Source: Candidatus Villigracilis saccharophilus (GTDB lineage: Bacteria > Chloroflexota > Anaerolineae > Anaerolineales > Villigracilaceae). From it: DNA of 47,302 nucleotides. Below the pieces are notes generated by a model. It did no database searches, was not told where the DNA came from, and worked only from the letters and a program-made list of their open reading frames with translations. The stretch covers positions 1-47,302 of the forward strand of contig JADJNA010000033.1 of NCBI GenBank assembly GCA_016709305.1, given 5' to 3'. The position numbers and the translations under genes are program-made. This document shows, one piece after another, positions 33,755-42,766 of this stretch (positions are counted from its first letter, which is position 1; the number at the start of each line of letters is the position of its first letter).

Positions 33755-34399
33755 TTAACCTTTTTGATAATCCAAAACGACCACATGCGTTTCAGCCGGG
33801 AGGCTGGAGCGGGAAACCTTAAGCGATGGCTGCGGTTCGGTTTTGCTTAAACCCATTTCTTTGATAAATTTATTGATCTCGTCAAGTTTTATTTTTGAGT
33901 CAGGTGTGGCATAGTGCATCGGAATGACCAGATCAGGTTCAAGCATACTGACAACTTCCGCGGCCTTCGCGGCGTTGAGGCTGTTCCCACCGCCAACAGG
34001 CACAAGCGCCACGTTAACAGTGCCAAGCAGCTCTATCTCACTCTGTGTGGGGATCTTCTGCAGATCGCCAAGGTGCGCAACCGTGAGACCGTCATAATCA
34101 AATACATAGATGGTATTGCGCACAGAATCTTTTGATTTCTTACCGCTATCGGTTTGCACGGCAGTAATGAACACGCCGCCGATCTCGAATTCGCCAGGCC
34201 CCGTCAGCACATGAGTAGAACCTTTAACCGCAGCGCTATTGTTGTGACCGGGCGCATCGTGACTGACAGTGACGATCTCGGCCTTAAGCTTAAGCGGATC
34301 GTAACCGATAACTTTATTGTCATAAGGATCGGTCACCACGGTAACGTAGTTACGCTCCGTGAGCCGAAAACAGGAATGTCCGTACCAGGTAATTTCCAT
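33755..34399 (-). CDS. UlaG-like MBL-fold metal-dependent hydrolase
   Basis: 214 residues. It begins MEITWYGHSCFRL, has VTVSHDAPGHNN in place of the usual HxHxDH, GPGEFEIGGVFI, AHLGDLQ and DLVIPMHYATP. This is the pattern of the UlaG/UPF0173 hydrolase group (beta-lactamase fold, L-ascorbate-6-phosphate lactonase relatives). The first motif, SHDAPGHNN, keeps only part of the canonical metal ligands. GGAGG lies 9 nt ahead of the ATG. It shares an operon with the 100-residue protein. Confidence 0.88.
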   Translation of the reverse strand: MEITWYGHSCFRLTERNYVTVVTDPYDNKVIGYDPLKLKAEIVTVSHDAPGHNNSAAVKGSTHVLTGPGEFEIGGVFITAVQTDSGKKSKDSVRNTIYVFDYDGLTVAHLGDLQKIPTQSEIELLGTVNVALVPVGGGNSLNAAKAAEVVSMLEPDLVIPMHYATPDSKIKLDEINKFIKEMGLSKTEPQPSLKVSRSSLPAETHVVVLDYQKG

Positions 34400-34455
34400 A
34401 AAGGTGTTGCCTCCGAAGGGCAATTATAATGGATAAACTCTTCAAAGGAAAAACC

Positions 34456-35337
34456 ATGACAAAAAAACTCCTCCCTTTTCTTGAAGCCCTATTTGCTGTG
34501 ATCGTCTGGGGCGCATCATTCATTGCCACCAAAATTGCTGTTGGACAGATATCCCCCATCGCGGTGGTATTTATTCGTTTTGCAATGGGCATCCCGATCC
34601 TTTTATTCGCTGTCATCATTCGTAAACAATTTGCGTTTCCCAAAGGCAATGAGTGGGGATATTTTGCCATGCTCGGTTTCCTGGGAATTTCATTCCATCA
34701 ATGGCTGCAGTCCAATGGACTTCAAACGGCGCAAGCCACAACCACGGCTTGGATCGTTTCCACGTCACCGGCATTCATTGCCATTTTGGGCTGGATGGTC
34801 TTGAAGGAAAAGCTAAAACTCCTGCAATCATCGGGTATCGTCCTTGCCATGATCGGCGTGCTGGCAGTCGTAAGCAAAGGCGATCTCTCCACACTTGTGG
34901 GCGGAAAGTTTGGCACAACTGGTGATTTTCTCATTCTCATCAGCTCAGTCAACTGGGCGGTATTCTCCATCCTCTCACGGCGCGGATTAAAGAATCATCC
35001 ATCCACGCGCATGACGTTTTGGGTGATGACCATCGGCTGGCTGATCACAGCGGTTGCATTTTTTGCGAACAAAAGTTATACCGAAATTCCGCTGCTCGAT
35101 GCACGCGGCTGGATGGCGATGATCTTCCTTGGCATCTTCACCACTGGTTTGGCCTATATCGCATGGTTCGACGCGCTCGCTCAATTACCAGCCGCACAAA
35201 CAGGAGCATTCCTTTTCGTTGAGCCACTGACGAGCATGGTGGTGGCTGCGATCATTTTGAATGAACAGGTCACGCTCGTGTCGCTATTGGGCGGCGCGGT
35301 GATTCTAGCTGGGATCTGGTTGGTGAATAGGCAGTAA
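34456..35337 (+). CDS. EamA/DMT-family transporter
   Basis: 293 residues with ten membrane helices in two EamA repeats, beginning LFAVIVWGASFIATKIAVGQ and ending LFVEPLTSMVVAAIILNEQVTLVSLLGGAVILAGIWLV. It is a drug/metabolite exporter; substrate unknown. The ATG at 34456 is preferred because AAAGGA lies 6 nt upstream; a start 27 nt earlier is possible. It is divergent from the UlaG-like gene. Confidence 0.9.
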   Translation: MTKKLLPFLEALFAVIVWGASFIATKIAVGQISPIAVVFIRFAMGIPILLFAVIIRKQFAFPKGNEWGYFAMLGFLGISFHQWLQSNGLQTAQATTTAWIVSTSPAFIAILGWMVLKEKLKLLQSSGIVLAMIGVLAVVSKGDLSTLVGGKFGTTGDFLILISSVNWAVFSILSRRGLKNHPSTRMTFWVMTIGWLITAVAFFANKSYTEIPLLDARGWMAMIFLGIFTTGLAYIAWFDALAQLPAAQTGAFLFVEPLTSMVVAAIILNEQVTLVSLLGGAVILAGIWLVNRQ

Positions 35338-35448
35338 TGTCACCCTGAGCGAATGCGAAGGGTCTCGAAGATGATGGTAGTGGTTCTCACCTGCACTGGC
35401 GTGCGGCGCAAGTGTCGCTATCGCTCAGAACGACATGAAGGATGAAGG

Positions 35449-36294
35449 ATGAAAGCGCGATCAACGCCAAATGCAAGTGTTCAACCAACTCAAACTGGTT
35501 GGAGGTTGGGAATACAGAAAGGGGATTCTCTGAGCTATCGGGATGCCCAGCTCGATGACTATTCCGGACTCCCACGGCATAAGTTTCCGCATCGGACTCT
35601 AAGCCTCAGCCTGCGTGCAAAAGTCTCAAGCAGTTCTGTCGCTGGGACATGGGGCTTCGGCCTGTGGAATGATCCATTCGGAATGTCGCTTGGGTTTGGC
35701 GGGAGTCCGTTCCGCTTGCCGATGCTGCCGAATGCGGTGTGGTTCTTTTATGGGTCGGAGGAAAATTATTTATCATTCAAAGAGAGGCAGCCACAAGGGT
35801 TTGCCCCTACATTGCCTGCAAATGGATTTATGGCGCAGACATTTCGTTCGCCAAAGTTTCATCCATTGTTGATTTTGGCGGGGCTTATGCTCCCCTTCTC
35901 AGGCAAGCTGACTAGAAAATTATTGAGCAAGGTGATTCAAGAAGATAGTATTTCCCTCTGGAGTCCGACCGCTTGCTGTCGAGACACGCAGGAGCACCCA
36001 AAGGGCGGACGAGCTCCTGCACTCCAGAGTCAGAGTCAAGGCGTGGATGTTACCCAATGGCATGGATACAGGCTTGAGTGGAGTGCGAAGCGCGTTGTTT
36101 GGTATGTGGATGAAATCCCAGTATTTGAGTCACGTGTGAGTCCGAACGCTTCGCGGCCTCTGGGAGTCATCATCTGGATCGATAATCAATATGCGGCATT
36201 CACGCCAGAGGGGAAGATCGCGTTTGGGGTTTTGGAGGGAGGGGATGAATGGCTGGAAATCGAGGGTTTGGAAATTAAAGAAGAAAATCCCTAA
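35449..36294 (+). CDS. GH16-like / concanavalin-type beta-sandwich protein with palindromic insertion
   Basis: 281 residues, no signal peptide. The beta-sandwich features include WGFGLWNDPFG, WHGYRLEWSAKRVVWYVDEI and PLGVIIWIDNQY, as in laminarinase-like (GH16) and related lectin folds. I do not see the EIDxE catalytic motif, so binding or another activity is possible. Residues ~170-194 (WSPTACCRDTQEHPKGGRAP) are encoded by a palindromic DNA element and are unlike the rest. The 111-bp space before it carries CACCCTGAGCGAATGCGAAGGGT, a common dispersed repeat. Confidence 0.6.
   Translation: MKARSTPNASVQPTQTGWRLGIQKGDSLSYRDAQLDDYSGLPRHKFPHRTLSLSLRAKVSSSSVAGTWGFGLWNDPFGMSLGFGGSPFRLPMLPNAVWFFYGSEENYLSFKERQPQGFAPTLPANGFMAQTFRSPKFHPLLILAGLMLPFSGKLTRKLLSKVIQEDSISLWSPTACCRDTQEHPKGGRAPALQSQSQGVDVTQWHGYRLEWSAKRVVWYVDEIPVFESRVSPNASRPLGVIIWIDNQYAAFTPEGKIAFGVLEGGDEWLEIEGLEIKEENP
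35956..36029. repeat. Palindromic repeat element, copy 2, inside a coding region
   Basis: 74 bp with perfect terminal arms CTCTGGAGT / ACTCCAGAG and inner arms GCAGGAGC (35988-35995) / GCTCCTGC (36013-36020). It interrupts the GH16-like gene without a stop codon. The left part aligns with the element at 25997-26066. Confidence 0.7.
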
Positions 36295-36317
36295 AGGTCT
36301 TAAAGACCTTTAGGGAT
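36287..36317. terminator. Bidirectional terminator at the GH16-like/UbiA gene ends
   Basis: Near-perfect palindrome with arms ATCCCTAAAGGTCTT / AAGACCTTTAGGGAT. It includes the stop codon of the GH16-like gene and lies between convergent genes. Confidence 0.75.
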
Positions 36318-36333
36318 CCAATTTTAAGGAAAC

Positions 36334-37467
36334 TTATGCGGCTGGCTTGGCCTTCGCTTTCGCCAATTGCATTTGCACGACTGCGTAGATCAAACCAATT
36401 CCCAGGGCAATTGCGCCGAGCATGTTGATATTGATCGGTAATGTAAATTTTCGGGCCACAGTATCGAGGAAAATTCCGAGGATGAAAAGCCCGCCGAACA
36501 TGCGATTGTGATAAAAGCAAAAGCCAGAGAACCAGGTGGGCCAGAAAGTTTCAAATCCTTTGGGCGCGGCATCAGGGCGCGGCTTGGTCAATACTGCGAC
36601 CGCGTACATGGCGCGCTGCGCGGCAAAGATGACCAACAGCATCAGCGTGGAAAAATATCCAGTGGCAACCAGATAAAAAATAACACCATACGCGATGACA
36701 ATGGAAGCAATATTTGTGTAACGTGCAAACGTCTGACCGACACGCACAGGGAATGTGCCGACACCCTTTTTCTTGTCGTCTTCCATTTTGTCAATATGTT
36801 TGCCGATATTGATACTGGCAACGCTCAAACCAAAAGGCACACCCGCAAGCGCAACCTTGAACACATTGGAGATGTCACCGCCAGAACCGAGAGCGAGGAC
36901 AACATACACAGCACCGATCATGATCGGTCCCCAGATCAGGAAAATAGATAATTCTCCAATGCCCCAATACTTGAACGGCCAGGTATAGAAAAGCAGGACA
37001 AGCGCGCCAAAGGCAAATAAACCAATAATATATGGGTCGAAACTTGTGTAAACCAAGGCAAATACACCCGAAAGCGTGGCCAACACCCCGCTAACAATGA
37101 ACCACTTGATCTGATTTTCCTTCGTCCAGAATTTCTGCACGAGCGGATGCACGCCATACTGCGTGCGGAAGTAGTTATCCTTATCCACCCCGCGTGAGAA
37201 ATCGGTGTAATCATTGAGCAGGTTGTTCGTGCCGTGCGCGATGAACAAGCCAAGGGTCACAATGATCCACGGCAGCCAGGAAAAGTAATCATCTCGCCAG
37301 GCGAGGAAGCCAGCGATGATGCAGGAATAAATTGTAACGGTGGTTACTGCGGAACGGGTGGCGATCAGCCACTTGGAAATAACATCCAATGCATCCCACT
37401 CTTTTTTATTGTCCATTTTGATGAGTTCCCATGAGGCCTTGCGCCACATGGCAAAGTTGATGTGCAT
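36334..37467 (-). CDS. UbiA-family prenyltransferase, copy 1
   Basis: 377 residues from the ATG at 37467 (CAAGGAGAG upstream). About nine membrane helices. The first Asp-rich motif is NDYTDFSRGVDKDN, the second GKHIDKMEDDKKK, as required for Mg-diphosphate binding. UbiA enzymes attach prenyl chains to aromatic or other acceptors (quinones, haem O, lipids). It is a paralog of the gene at 38211-39236 with the same N-terminal plan (NFAMW...W). The native acceptor cannot be read here. Confidence 0.9.
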   Translation of the reverse strand: MHINFAMWRKASWELIKMDNKKEWDALDVISKWLIATRSAVTTVTIYSCIIAGFLAWRDDYFSWLPWIIVTLGLFIAHGTNNLLNDYTDFSRGVDKDNYFRTQYGVHPLVQKFWTKENQIKWFIVSGVLATLSGVFALVYTSFDPYIIGLFAFGALVLLFYTWPFKYWGIGELSIFLIWGPIMIGAVYVVLALGSGGDISNVFKVALAGVPFGLSVASINIGKHIDKMEDDKKKGVGTFPVRVGQTFARYTNIASIVIAYGVIFYLVATGYFSTLMLLVIFAAQRAMYAVAVLTKPRPDAAPKGFETFWPTWFSGFCFYHNRMFGGLFILGIFLDTVARKFTLPININMLGAIALGIGLIYAVVQMQLAKAKAKPAA

Positions 37468-37752
37468 TTTCTCTCCTTGAATAATCAGAGTTGGCTGGGT
37501 TTTTACCACCAGGAAAAATGTGTCTTGGTGCCAAAGTGTCGGAGTATCGTGGTGGAAATTCCCAATCAGACTCTTGTGTAAATAAAAAGTTACGAACTTG
37601 CGGGATTATACAACTCTTTTGTGAAATAGGATACTTATGTCTGAATAATGAATATGAAAAGCCCTCAAAAATTTTCTGTTTCTTTCAACAACCCACCAAC
37701 TATCAAAGAGATAAATAATGACAAAGTAATTAAATAAAGTTAATTTCCAATA

Positions 37753-38067
37753 TTATTTCAGGCCAAACAAGAAGAAATATATGGCCGACCCCCAACAAAA
37801 AACAGTAACACTTAATCCTTGAATCACAGCCCATTTACCATATACACTTCGCAAAGCCATTGGTATTTCTTTTCGAATGATAACAATCACGCCATAAAAA
37901 CCAGCTATAAAGAAACTTAGAGCAAATGCAGTGCCAGTTAGTGGCTTCTTTGACAAAAATAAAATCAGAATACCTAAAAATGGGGGGAAAATCGTCACCA
38001 AACTTAATCCAATTCTTTTCAAAATCAATTTATTTCTACCAACGATTTGATCTGTTTTGTTTAACAA
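37753..38067 (-). CDS. Small membrane protein of unknown function
   Basis: 104 residues beginning at a TTG (38067), with three hydrophobic segments: SLVTIFPPFLGILILFLS, AFALSFFIAGFYGVIVII and VTVFCWGSAIYFFLFGL. It is more AT-rich than its neighbours and has no clear ribosome site. It lies alone in the gap between the two UbiA-family genes. It may be a recent arrival. The 285 bp between it and the UbiA gene (37468-37752) hold no gene that I can support. Confidence 0.5.
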   Translation of the reverse strand: MLNKTDQIVGRNKLILKRIGLSLVTIFPPFLGILILFLSKKPLTGTAFALSFFIAGFYGVIVIIRKEIPMALRSVYGKWAVIQGLSVTVFCWGSAIYFFLFGLK

Positions 38068-38150
38068 AGGAAAACCACCTATACAGCTTGAATTTGGATA
38101 AAAAATCCATCCTTAATAAAACTGTATATATCCATATTTTACTATCAATA

Positions 38151-38186
38151 AAAGTCCCGAAAGATTTTCACCTTTCGGGACTTTCG
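38151..38186 (-). terminator. Terminator after UbiA copy 2
   Basis: Stem AAAGTCCCGAAAG / CTTTCGGGACTTT (13 bp) with an 8-nt loop. On the minus strand a T-run (TTTTATTG) follows, matching the end of the UbiA gene. Confidence 0.75.
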
Positions 38187-38210
38187 GGACCTTTATTTAA
38201 TCCAAAATCT

Positions 38211-39236
38211 TTATCGCCAGAAGGCTGGCAGGAAAATTCTTAGTGCCACATCGACCAACAGTCCCAGCATGAAGAGCGAGCCAAAGGAGCGGTTATTGCG
38301 GAAGGCGATGGGCGCGAAGTAGAGCGGCCACCCACCCTGCCCGTCAGGAAATCCTTCAGGACGGGTATCAGGCTTGGGCTTCGTTAGAGGCGGGAGGCTT
38401 TCACGCAGGGCGGGAACGGCGAAGAGTATGATCAGCATGATGGGTGTGAAGAACTTAATCGCAATCAGATAGCCTGTAAATAAATACGGCAGGACCATCA
38501 TGGCGATCACAGCGTAGCGCGCGGCTTTTTCACCGATGACCACTGGCAGGGTGTGAATGTTCTTGGCTTTATCCACGTTGATCTTGTCAATGTGTTTGCC
38601 GAAGATGACCGTGGTCACGCCCAATACATACGGCAGGCTGGCGATCGCAACCGACCAATTCCATTGATGAGTTAGCACGTAATAGCCGCCGCCGATCATG
38701 AGCGGTCCCCAAACCAAAAGGACTGCGATCTCACCGAGACCGAGTCCCTTGAGCGGCCAGGTATAGAACAAGACAAAGAACGCACCCGCGCCAAGCAATA
38801 CCCAAATGGTCGGGTCGTTGGCGTTGATGAAGATCAGGTATAGTCCTGCAACGAGCGCGAGAATGCCAGTCACAGCAAAATATGTCAGATGCTCGCGTTT
38901 GGTCATCAGGCCAGAGGCGATCGGCTGCGCGCCGTACATGGTGCGGTAGTAATTGTCCTTGTCCACGCCGCGTACGAAATCAGTGTAATCGTTGAAGATG
39001 TTATTGCTGGCATGCGCCATGATCAAACCAAAGACAAGCGCGATCCACGGGATGAAATTGAAAGAACCATCACGCCAGGCAAATAAGCCAGCCAGTGCGG
39101 CAGAGATAAAGGTCATTACGAGAACCGCCGCGCGGGTCGAGATCAACCACCTGGAGACCACATCCAGCCCTGCCCATTCTTCCTTTGAAACCTCTGGGAT
39201 CACATTCAACGCTTTTTTCCACATTGCAAAATTCAT
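38211..39236 (-). CDS. UbiA-family prenyltransferase, copy 2
   Basis: 341 residues, about nine membrane helices. Asp-rich motifs NDYTDFVRGVDKDN and GKHIDKINVDKAK match copy 1. The N-terminus MNFAMWKKALNVIPEVSKEEW also aligns with it. Two adjacent UbiA paralogs with a third small gene between them suggest a duplicated function with different acceptors, which is inference. Confidence 0.9.
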   Translation of the reverse strand: MNFAMWKKALNVIPEVSKEEWAGLDVVSRWLISTRAAVLVMTFISAALAGLFAWRDGSFNFIPWIALVFGLIMAHASNNIFNDYTDFVRGVDKDNYYRTMYGAQPIASGLMTKREHLTYFAVTGILALVAGLYLIFINANDPTIWVLLGAGAFFVLFYTWPLKGLGLGEIAVLLVWGPLMIGGGYYVLTHQWNWSVAIASLPYVLGVTTVIFGKHIDKINVDKAKNIHTLPVVIGEKAARYAVIAMMVLPYLFTGYLIAIKFFTPIMLIILFAVPALRESLPPLTKPKPDTRPEGFPDGQGGWPLYFAPIAFRNNRSFGSLFMLGLLVDVALRIFLPAFWR

Positions 39237-39314
39237 GGCATACTCCTAAAAGAAATTTGGACAATTATACTCAAATCAGATTGAATTACCGATAAAATCC
39301 TTGCGGACGGACAA

Positions 39315-40514
39315 TTACAATTCGCTCGTCATGATGAAAAGTGGTTTCATCTCAAAGTTTTCATACTTGGGACGGTAACGGTCTGTATCGTAAAAGCGGT
39401 TTACATCCACGATCTTTTTGGTTGAGGTGATGATGTCCAAAGGCATGTTGTCGTAACGGCCGTTCTTCAAAACCACCAGCCTGCCGTGGATACCGCTCAA
39501 CACAAGGTCAAGCGCCAGATTGCCAAACGCCATCGGCACGATCGAGTCAATTGCATCCGGGTCGCCGCCGCGCACCATGTAACCAAGCTTCTGATTGATC
39601 ACATCCACGGTCTTGCCCTTGTTGTATTTGGCTGAACGATCCTTGATCTGCGCCGAGACCAGGTCGCCGATCCCACCCAGCTTGGCATGGCCATACGCAT
39701 CAGTGGTACCGTCCTTGAAGACCATTTCGCCGCCTTCATACATGGCCCCCTCTGAGATCAACATCACGGAATAATGACTTGGGTTGGCGTCGCGGTCTTT
39801 TACCATCACTTCTGTCAAATGGTCGATATTAAATTTATACTCCGGGATTACGCAGCGGTTTGCCGCCCCGGCCATCGTCGGCAGCATGGCGGTAAAACCT
39901 GCATAACGTCCAAACACCTCAAGCACCATAAATCGTTCATGCGAACCGGCAATGGTCCGCAAACTATTGGTCAGTGAAATGGTACGGGTGACGCAAGTGC
40001 TAAACCCGATACAGTAATCCGTGCCGGGCACATCGTTATCCATCGTTTTCGGAATGGCCACCACCTTGAAGCCTTCCTTATACAGACGGACACCATAACT
40101 AAGGGTATCGTCACCACCAATGGGGATCAGGTAATCCACACCGAGGAAGGCAAGGTTTTTTAGCACCTCAGGAGTTAAGTCATTCCTTTCCTCCGCATAT
40201 TTATCACGCAGGTGCAGCGGGACATCTCCTTTTTTAACCTTGCTCGGATTGGTGCGCGAGCTATGGAGGAATGTGCCGCCCGTTCGACCCGCCCTGTTGA
40301 CGATCTCTTCAGTCAGGATCTGATAATTATTGCTATTATCAGCATCCTTCTCGCGAATCACATCCACCAGACCACCCCACCCGCGGCGGAACCCGACGAC
40401 TTGATAGCCTTCACGCAGTGCACGAATGGTCACTGCACGAATGGCAGGATTCAAGCCTGGCACATCGCCGCCCCCGGTTAGAATACCGATCACACCCTTC
40501 TTTTTATTTGTCAT
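39315..40514 (-). CDS. pfp: 6-phosphofructokinase, PPi-type signature
   Basis: 399 residues of the PfkA fold. TGGGDVPGLN opens the active site. Two diagnostic positions carry the PPi-linked pattern: GGDDT at 133-137 (Asp in place of the Gly of ATP-PFK) and PKTMDND at 155-161 (Lys instead of Gly). Family knowledge links this combination to pyrophosphate-dependent, reversible enzymes. Only biochemistry would settle it. The gene lies in the operon rarD-SDR-PFK, 14 bp after the SDR stop. Confidence 0.9.
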   Translation of the reverse strand: MTNKKKGVIGILTGGGDVPGLNPAIRAVTIRALREGYQVVGFRRGWGGLVDVIREKDADNSNNYQILTEEIVNRAGRTGGTFLHSSRTNPSKVKKGDVPLHLRDKYAEERNDLTPEVLKNLAFLGVDYLIPIGGDDTLSYGVRLYKEGFKVVAIPKTMDNDVPGTDYCIGFSTCVTRTISLTNSLRTIAGSHERFMVLEVFGRYAGFTAMLPTMAGAANRCVIPEYKFNIDHLTEVMVKDRDANPSHYSVMLISEGAMYEGGEMVFKDGTTDAYGHAKLGGIGDLVSAQIKDRSAKYNKGKTVDVINQKLGYMVRGGDPDAIDSIVPMAFGNLALDLVLSGIHGRLVVLKNGRYDNMPLDIITSTKKIVDVNRFYDTDRYRPKYENFEMKPLFIMTSEL

Positions 40515-40528
40515 TTTATCCTCGCTAT

Positions 40529-41536
40529 TTATGAAAATGGCTTTTCGTATCCTGCAATTATTTTATCCCAAATTAAATTTGATTCCATATCAATGCTCTG
40601 AAATTCAGGGTGGGATTCGAACCATGCCAGGGAGCGGCGCAAGCCATCCGCCCAAGTGACCTCACAACGATAATCAGGCACATATTTTTTGATCTTGCTA
40701 TTATCAAAGACTACGCTGTTCGATTTATCACCGATCAGGCTTCCCACCGCTTCATTATCAAATCGCGCAATAAAGTCACTGGGGATGTAAACCACGTTCC
40801 TGGCCTGACCGAGAGCCTGATACACTTCAAGATAGATCTGATTCCAACTCAATACTTGGTCTGACGTTATCTGAAAAACTTCACCAATAGCATTTTTCTC
40901 ACCCAATAAACCGACCAGCCCATTGGCAAAATCAGCGTGCCAGGTGAGCACCCAAAGCGAGGTGCCATCACCGGGGATGATGATTTTTTGACCGCGCTGC
41001 ATGCGGTCAATGATCGTCCATGGATGCTGCCAGCTGGTAACACAAAGAGGGATTTGCGATGGGCCATAAGTATGCGAGGGGCGAATGATGGTGACGGGAA
41101 AGCCGTCAGCACGATATGTTTTCATCAATAAATCTTCACAAGCGATCTTATTACGTGAATATTCCCAAAACGGATTTTCCAGCGGAGTCTCTTCGGTAAT
41201 GAGATAATTTTGCAGCGGCTTCTGATAAGCGCTGGCTGATGAGATGAATACGAATTGATCCGTCCTATCACGGAAAAGGGAAATATCACGTTCAATATCT
41301 TGTGGCGAAAATGCGATGAAGTCCACCACTGCGTCAAAGTGATGACCAGCCAACAGTGCGGAAAGATACTCCGGGGCAGCGTGGATATCTGCCCGTAGAA
41401 TATTCGCTTGTTTGGGCGAAGGGTATTTTGTTGACACAGATCTATTCAAAAGAAAAAGCTCGTGACCGCGTTCAATTGCGAGATTGCTGCACGCAGAGGA
41501 AATTACACCTGTGCCGCCGATAAAAAGAAGTTTCAT
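40529..41536 (-). CDS. Extended SDR, NAD-dependent epimerase/dehydratase
   Basis: 335 residues. The Rossmann motif is LLFIGGTGVISSACSNLA, and the catalytic YxxxK appears as YSRNK after FISSASAY. It is probably a sugar-nucleotide or related epimerase/reductase; the substrate is unclear. It begins 1 bp before the end of rarD and ends 14 bp before the PFK, so the three genes are one operon. Confidence 0.88.
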   Translation of the reverse strand: MKLLFIGGTGVISSACSNLAIERGHELFLLNRSVSTKYPSPKQANILRADIHAAPEYLSALLAGHHFDAVVDFIAFSPQDIERDISLFRDRTDQFVFISSASAYQKPLQNYLITEETPLENPFWEYSRNKIACEDLLMKTYRADGFPVTIIRPSHTYGPSQIPLCVTSWQHPWTIIDRMQRGQKIIIPGDGTSLWVLTWHADFANGLVGLLGEKNAIGEVFQITSDQVLSWNQIYLEVYQALGQARNVVYIPSDFIARFDNEAVGSLIGDKSNSVVFDNSKIKKYVPDYRCEVTWADGLRRSLAWFESHPEFQSIDMESNLIWDKIIAGYEKPFS

Positions 41537-42433
41537 TTACCCCTCACCCATTTCAGGAATCGGGTCCACAGTGGCCCGGTTGGCAAGATAATTTTCCACG
41601 ACAAAGAAGATCAATGCAGCCCATACTATTCCAAAGCCGATCAATTGATGCTGGCTGAACGGTTCCTTATATAGAAATACGCCAAGTAAAAATTGAATGG
41701 TGGGGGCAATATACTGAAGCAGGCCAACAACCCATAATGGAATTGACTTGGCCGCTGAAGCGAACATCAGCAGAGGAATCGTGGTGACAACCCCCGCGCC
41801 GATCATCAGCAAGTCAGAGCTGGTACCGGTATGGAGGAATGCGGCGGTGCTGTTGGCTTCCATCGCGATCAAATAAATGAATGCGGGAACAAAGAGGATC
41901 GCAGTTTCTATGGTCAGGCCGTACAGAGAGCCGAGCGGCGAAAGCTTCTTGACGAGTCCATACAGGCCAAATGAAAATGCAAGCGTCAGAGCAATGTAGG
42001 GCAGACGGCCATATATAAAAGTTAAGTAGGTCACGCCGATGGCGGCAAGAACAACAGGAATCCATTGGGCGGAACGCAGGCGCTCTTTAAGGAAGATGAC
42101 TCCCATCAACACGCTAAAGAGCGGATTAATGAAATAACCGAGGCTGGTTTCCACAATAAAATTTGCATTGACAGCCCAGACATAAACCAGCCAGTTGATG
42201 CCGATCAGGATGGCGGCAATTGTATAAATTCGCAGTACTTTTAGGCTAACCGCCTTGCGAAATTCATCCCATTGCTTGGTGAGGACAATGACAACCAGCA
42301 ATAGCAGGCACGACCAGATGATGCGGTGCCCGATCAGTTGAATGGCAGGGACATGATGAAGAAACTTCCAGTAAATGGGGAAGAATCCCCAGGCAAGATA
42401 TGCGCCAATTCCATACAAAATTCCTTTATTCAT
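41537..42433 (-). CDS. rarD: RarD-type EamA permease
   Basis: 298 residues, ten membrane helices. It begins ILYGIGAYLAWGFFPIYWK, then GHRIIWSCLLLL, NWLVYVWAVN and TSLGYFINPLFSVLMGVIFL, the RarD (chloramphenicol-sensitive protein) signatures. First gene of the rarD-SDR-PFK operon. Transport substrate unknown. Confidence 0.92.
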   Translation of the reverse strand: MNKGILYGIGAYLAWGFFPIYWKFLHHVPAIQLIGHRIIWSCLLLLVVIVLTKQWDEFRKAVSLKVLRIYTIAAILIGINWLVYVWAVNANFIVETSLGYFINPLFSVLMGVIFLKERLRSAQWIPVVLAAIGVTYLTFIYGRLPYIALTLAFSFGLYGLVKKLSPLGSLYGLTIETAILFVPAFIYLIAMEANSTAAFLHTGTSSDLLMIGAGVVTTIPLLMFASAAKSIPLWVVGLLQYIAPTIQFLLGVFLYKEPFSQHQLIGFGIVWAALIFFVVENYLANRATVDPIPEMGEG

Positions 42434-42766
42434 TTAACTCCTTTAAGAAAACCATATAATTTAACACTCAAAATCTCCGTCGTTTCGTTTTGACGAAGGT
42501 TTGGGCTATTTCTTTCTACTGAAAACTACTTGTATAAGCCGCGGGACACTTTGTGCGTTGAGAAAAAGGGCAAATATCCACGTTTTCGGCGTTTATTCGA
42601 ATCGAACTTTGATTTATGGCAAAAGTATAAACGGAGAATATTAGATACACCAGCAAATATGCGGGCAACGCTTAAAGAAATAAATAATTATCGCTCAAGC
42701 GCTTGCGAATTTAGCAAACATTTGAGCGATAATTAAAAATAAAATTAATTCTGGAAAATAATGTTT
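42434..42766. other. Intergenic stretch with degenerate reading frame and long inverted repeat
   Basis: 333 bp without a supported gene. An open frame from about 42494 to 42736 on the + strand (reading YPRFRRLFESNFDLWQKYK) has no good start or ribosome site and may be a remnant. A 13-bp perfect inverted repeat, AATTATCGCTCAA / TTGAGCGATAATT (42686-42734), spans its stop codon with a 23-nt loop and is terminator-like. Confidence 0.4.

Noticed and set aside
36508..36951. 147-codon + strand frame inside the UbiA gene
   Set aside because: It is antisense to clear UbiA motifs and has no ribosome site.
37491..37718. 75-codon + strand frame between the UbiA gene and the small membrane protein
   Set aside because: No ribosome site and no protein-like features; the region looks non-coding.
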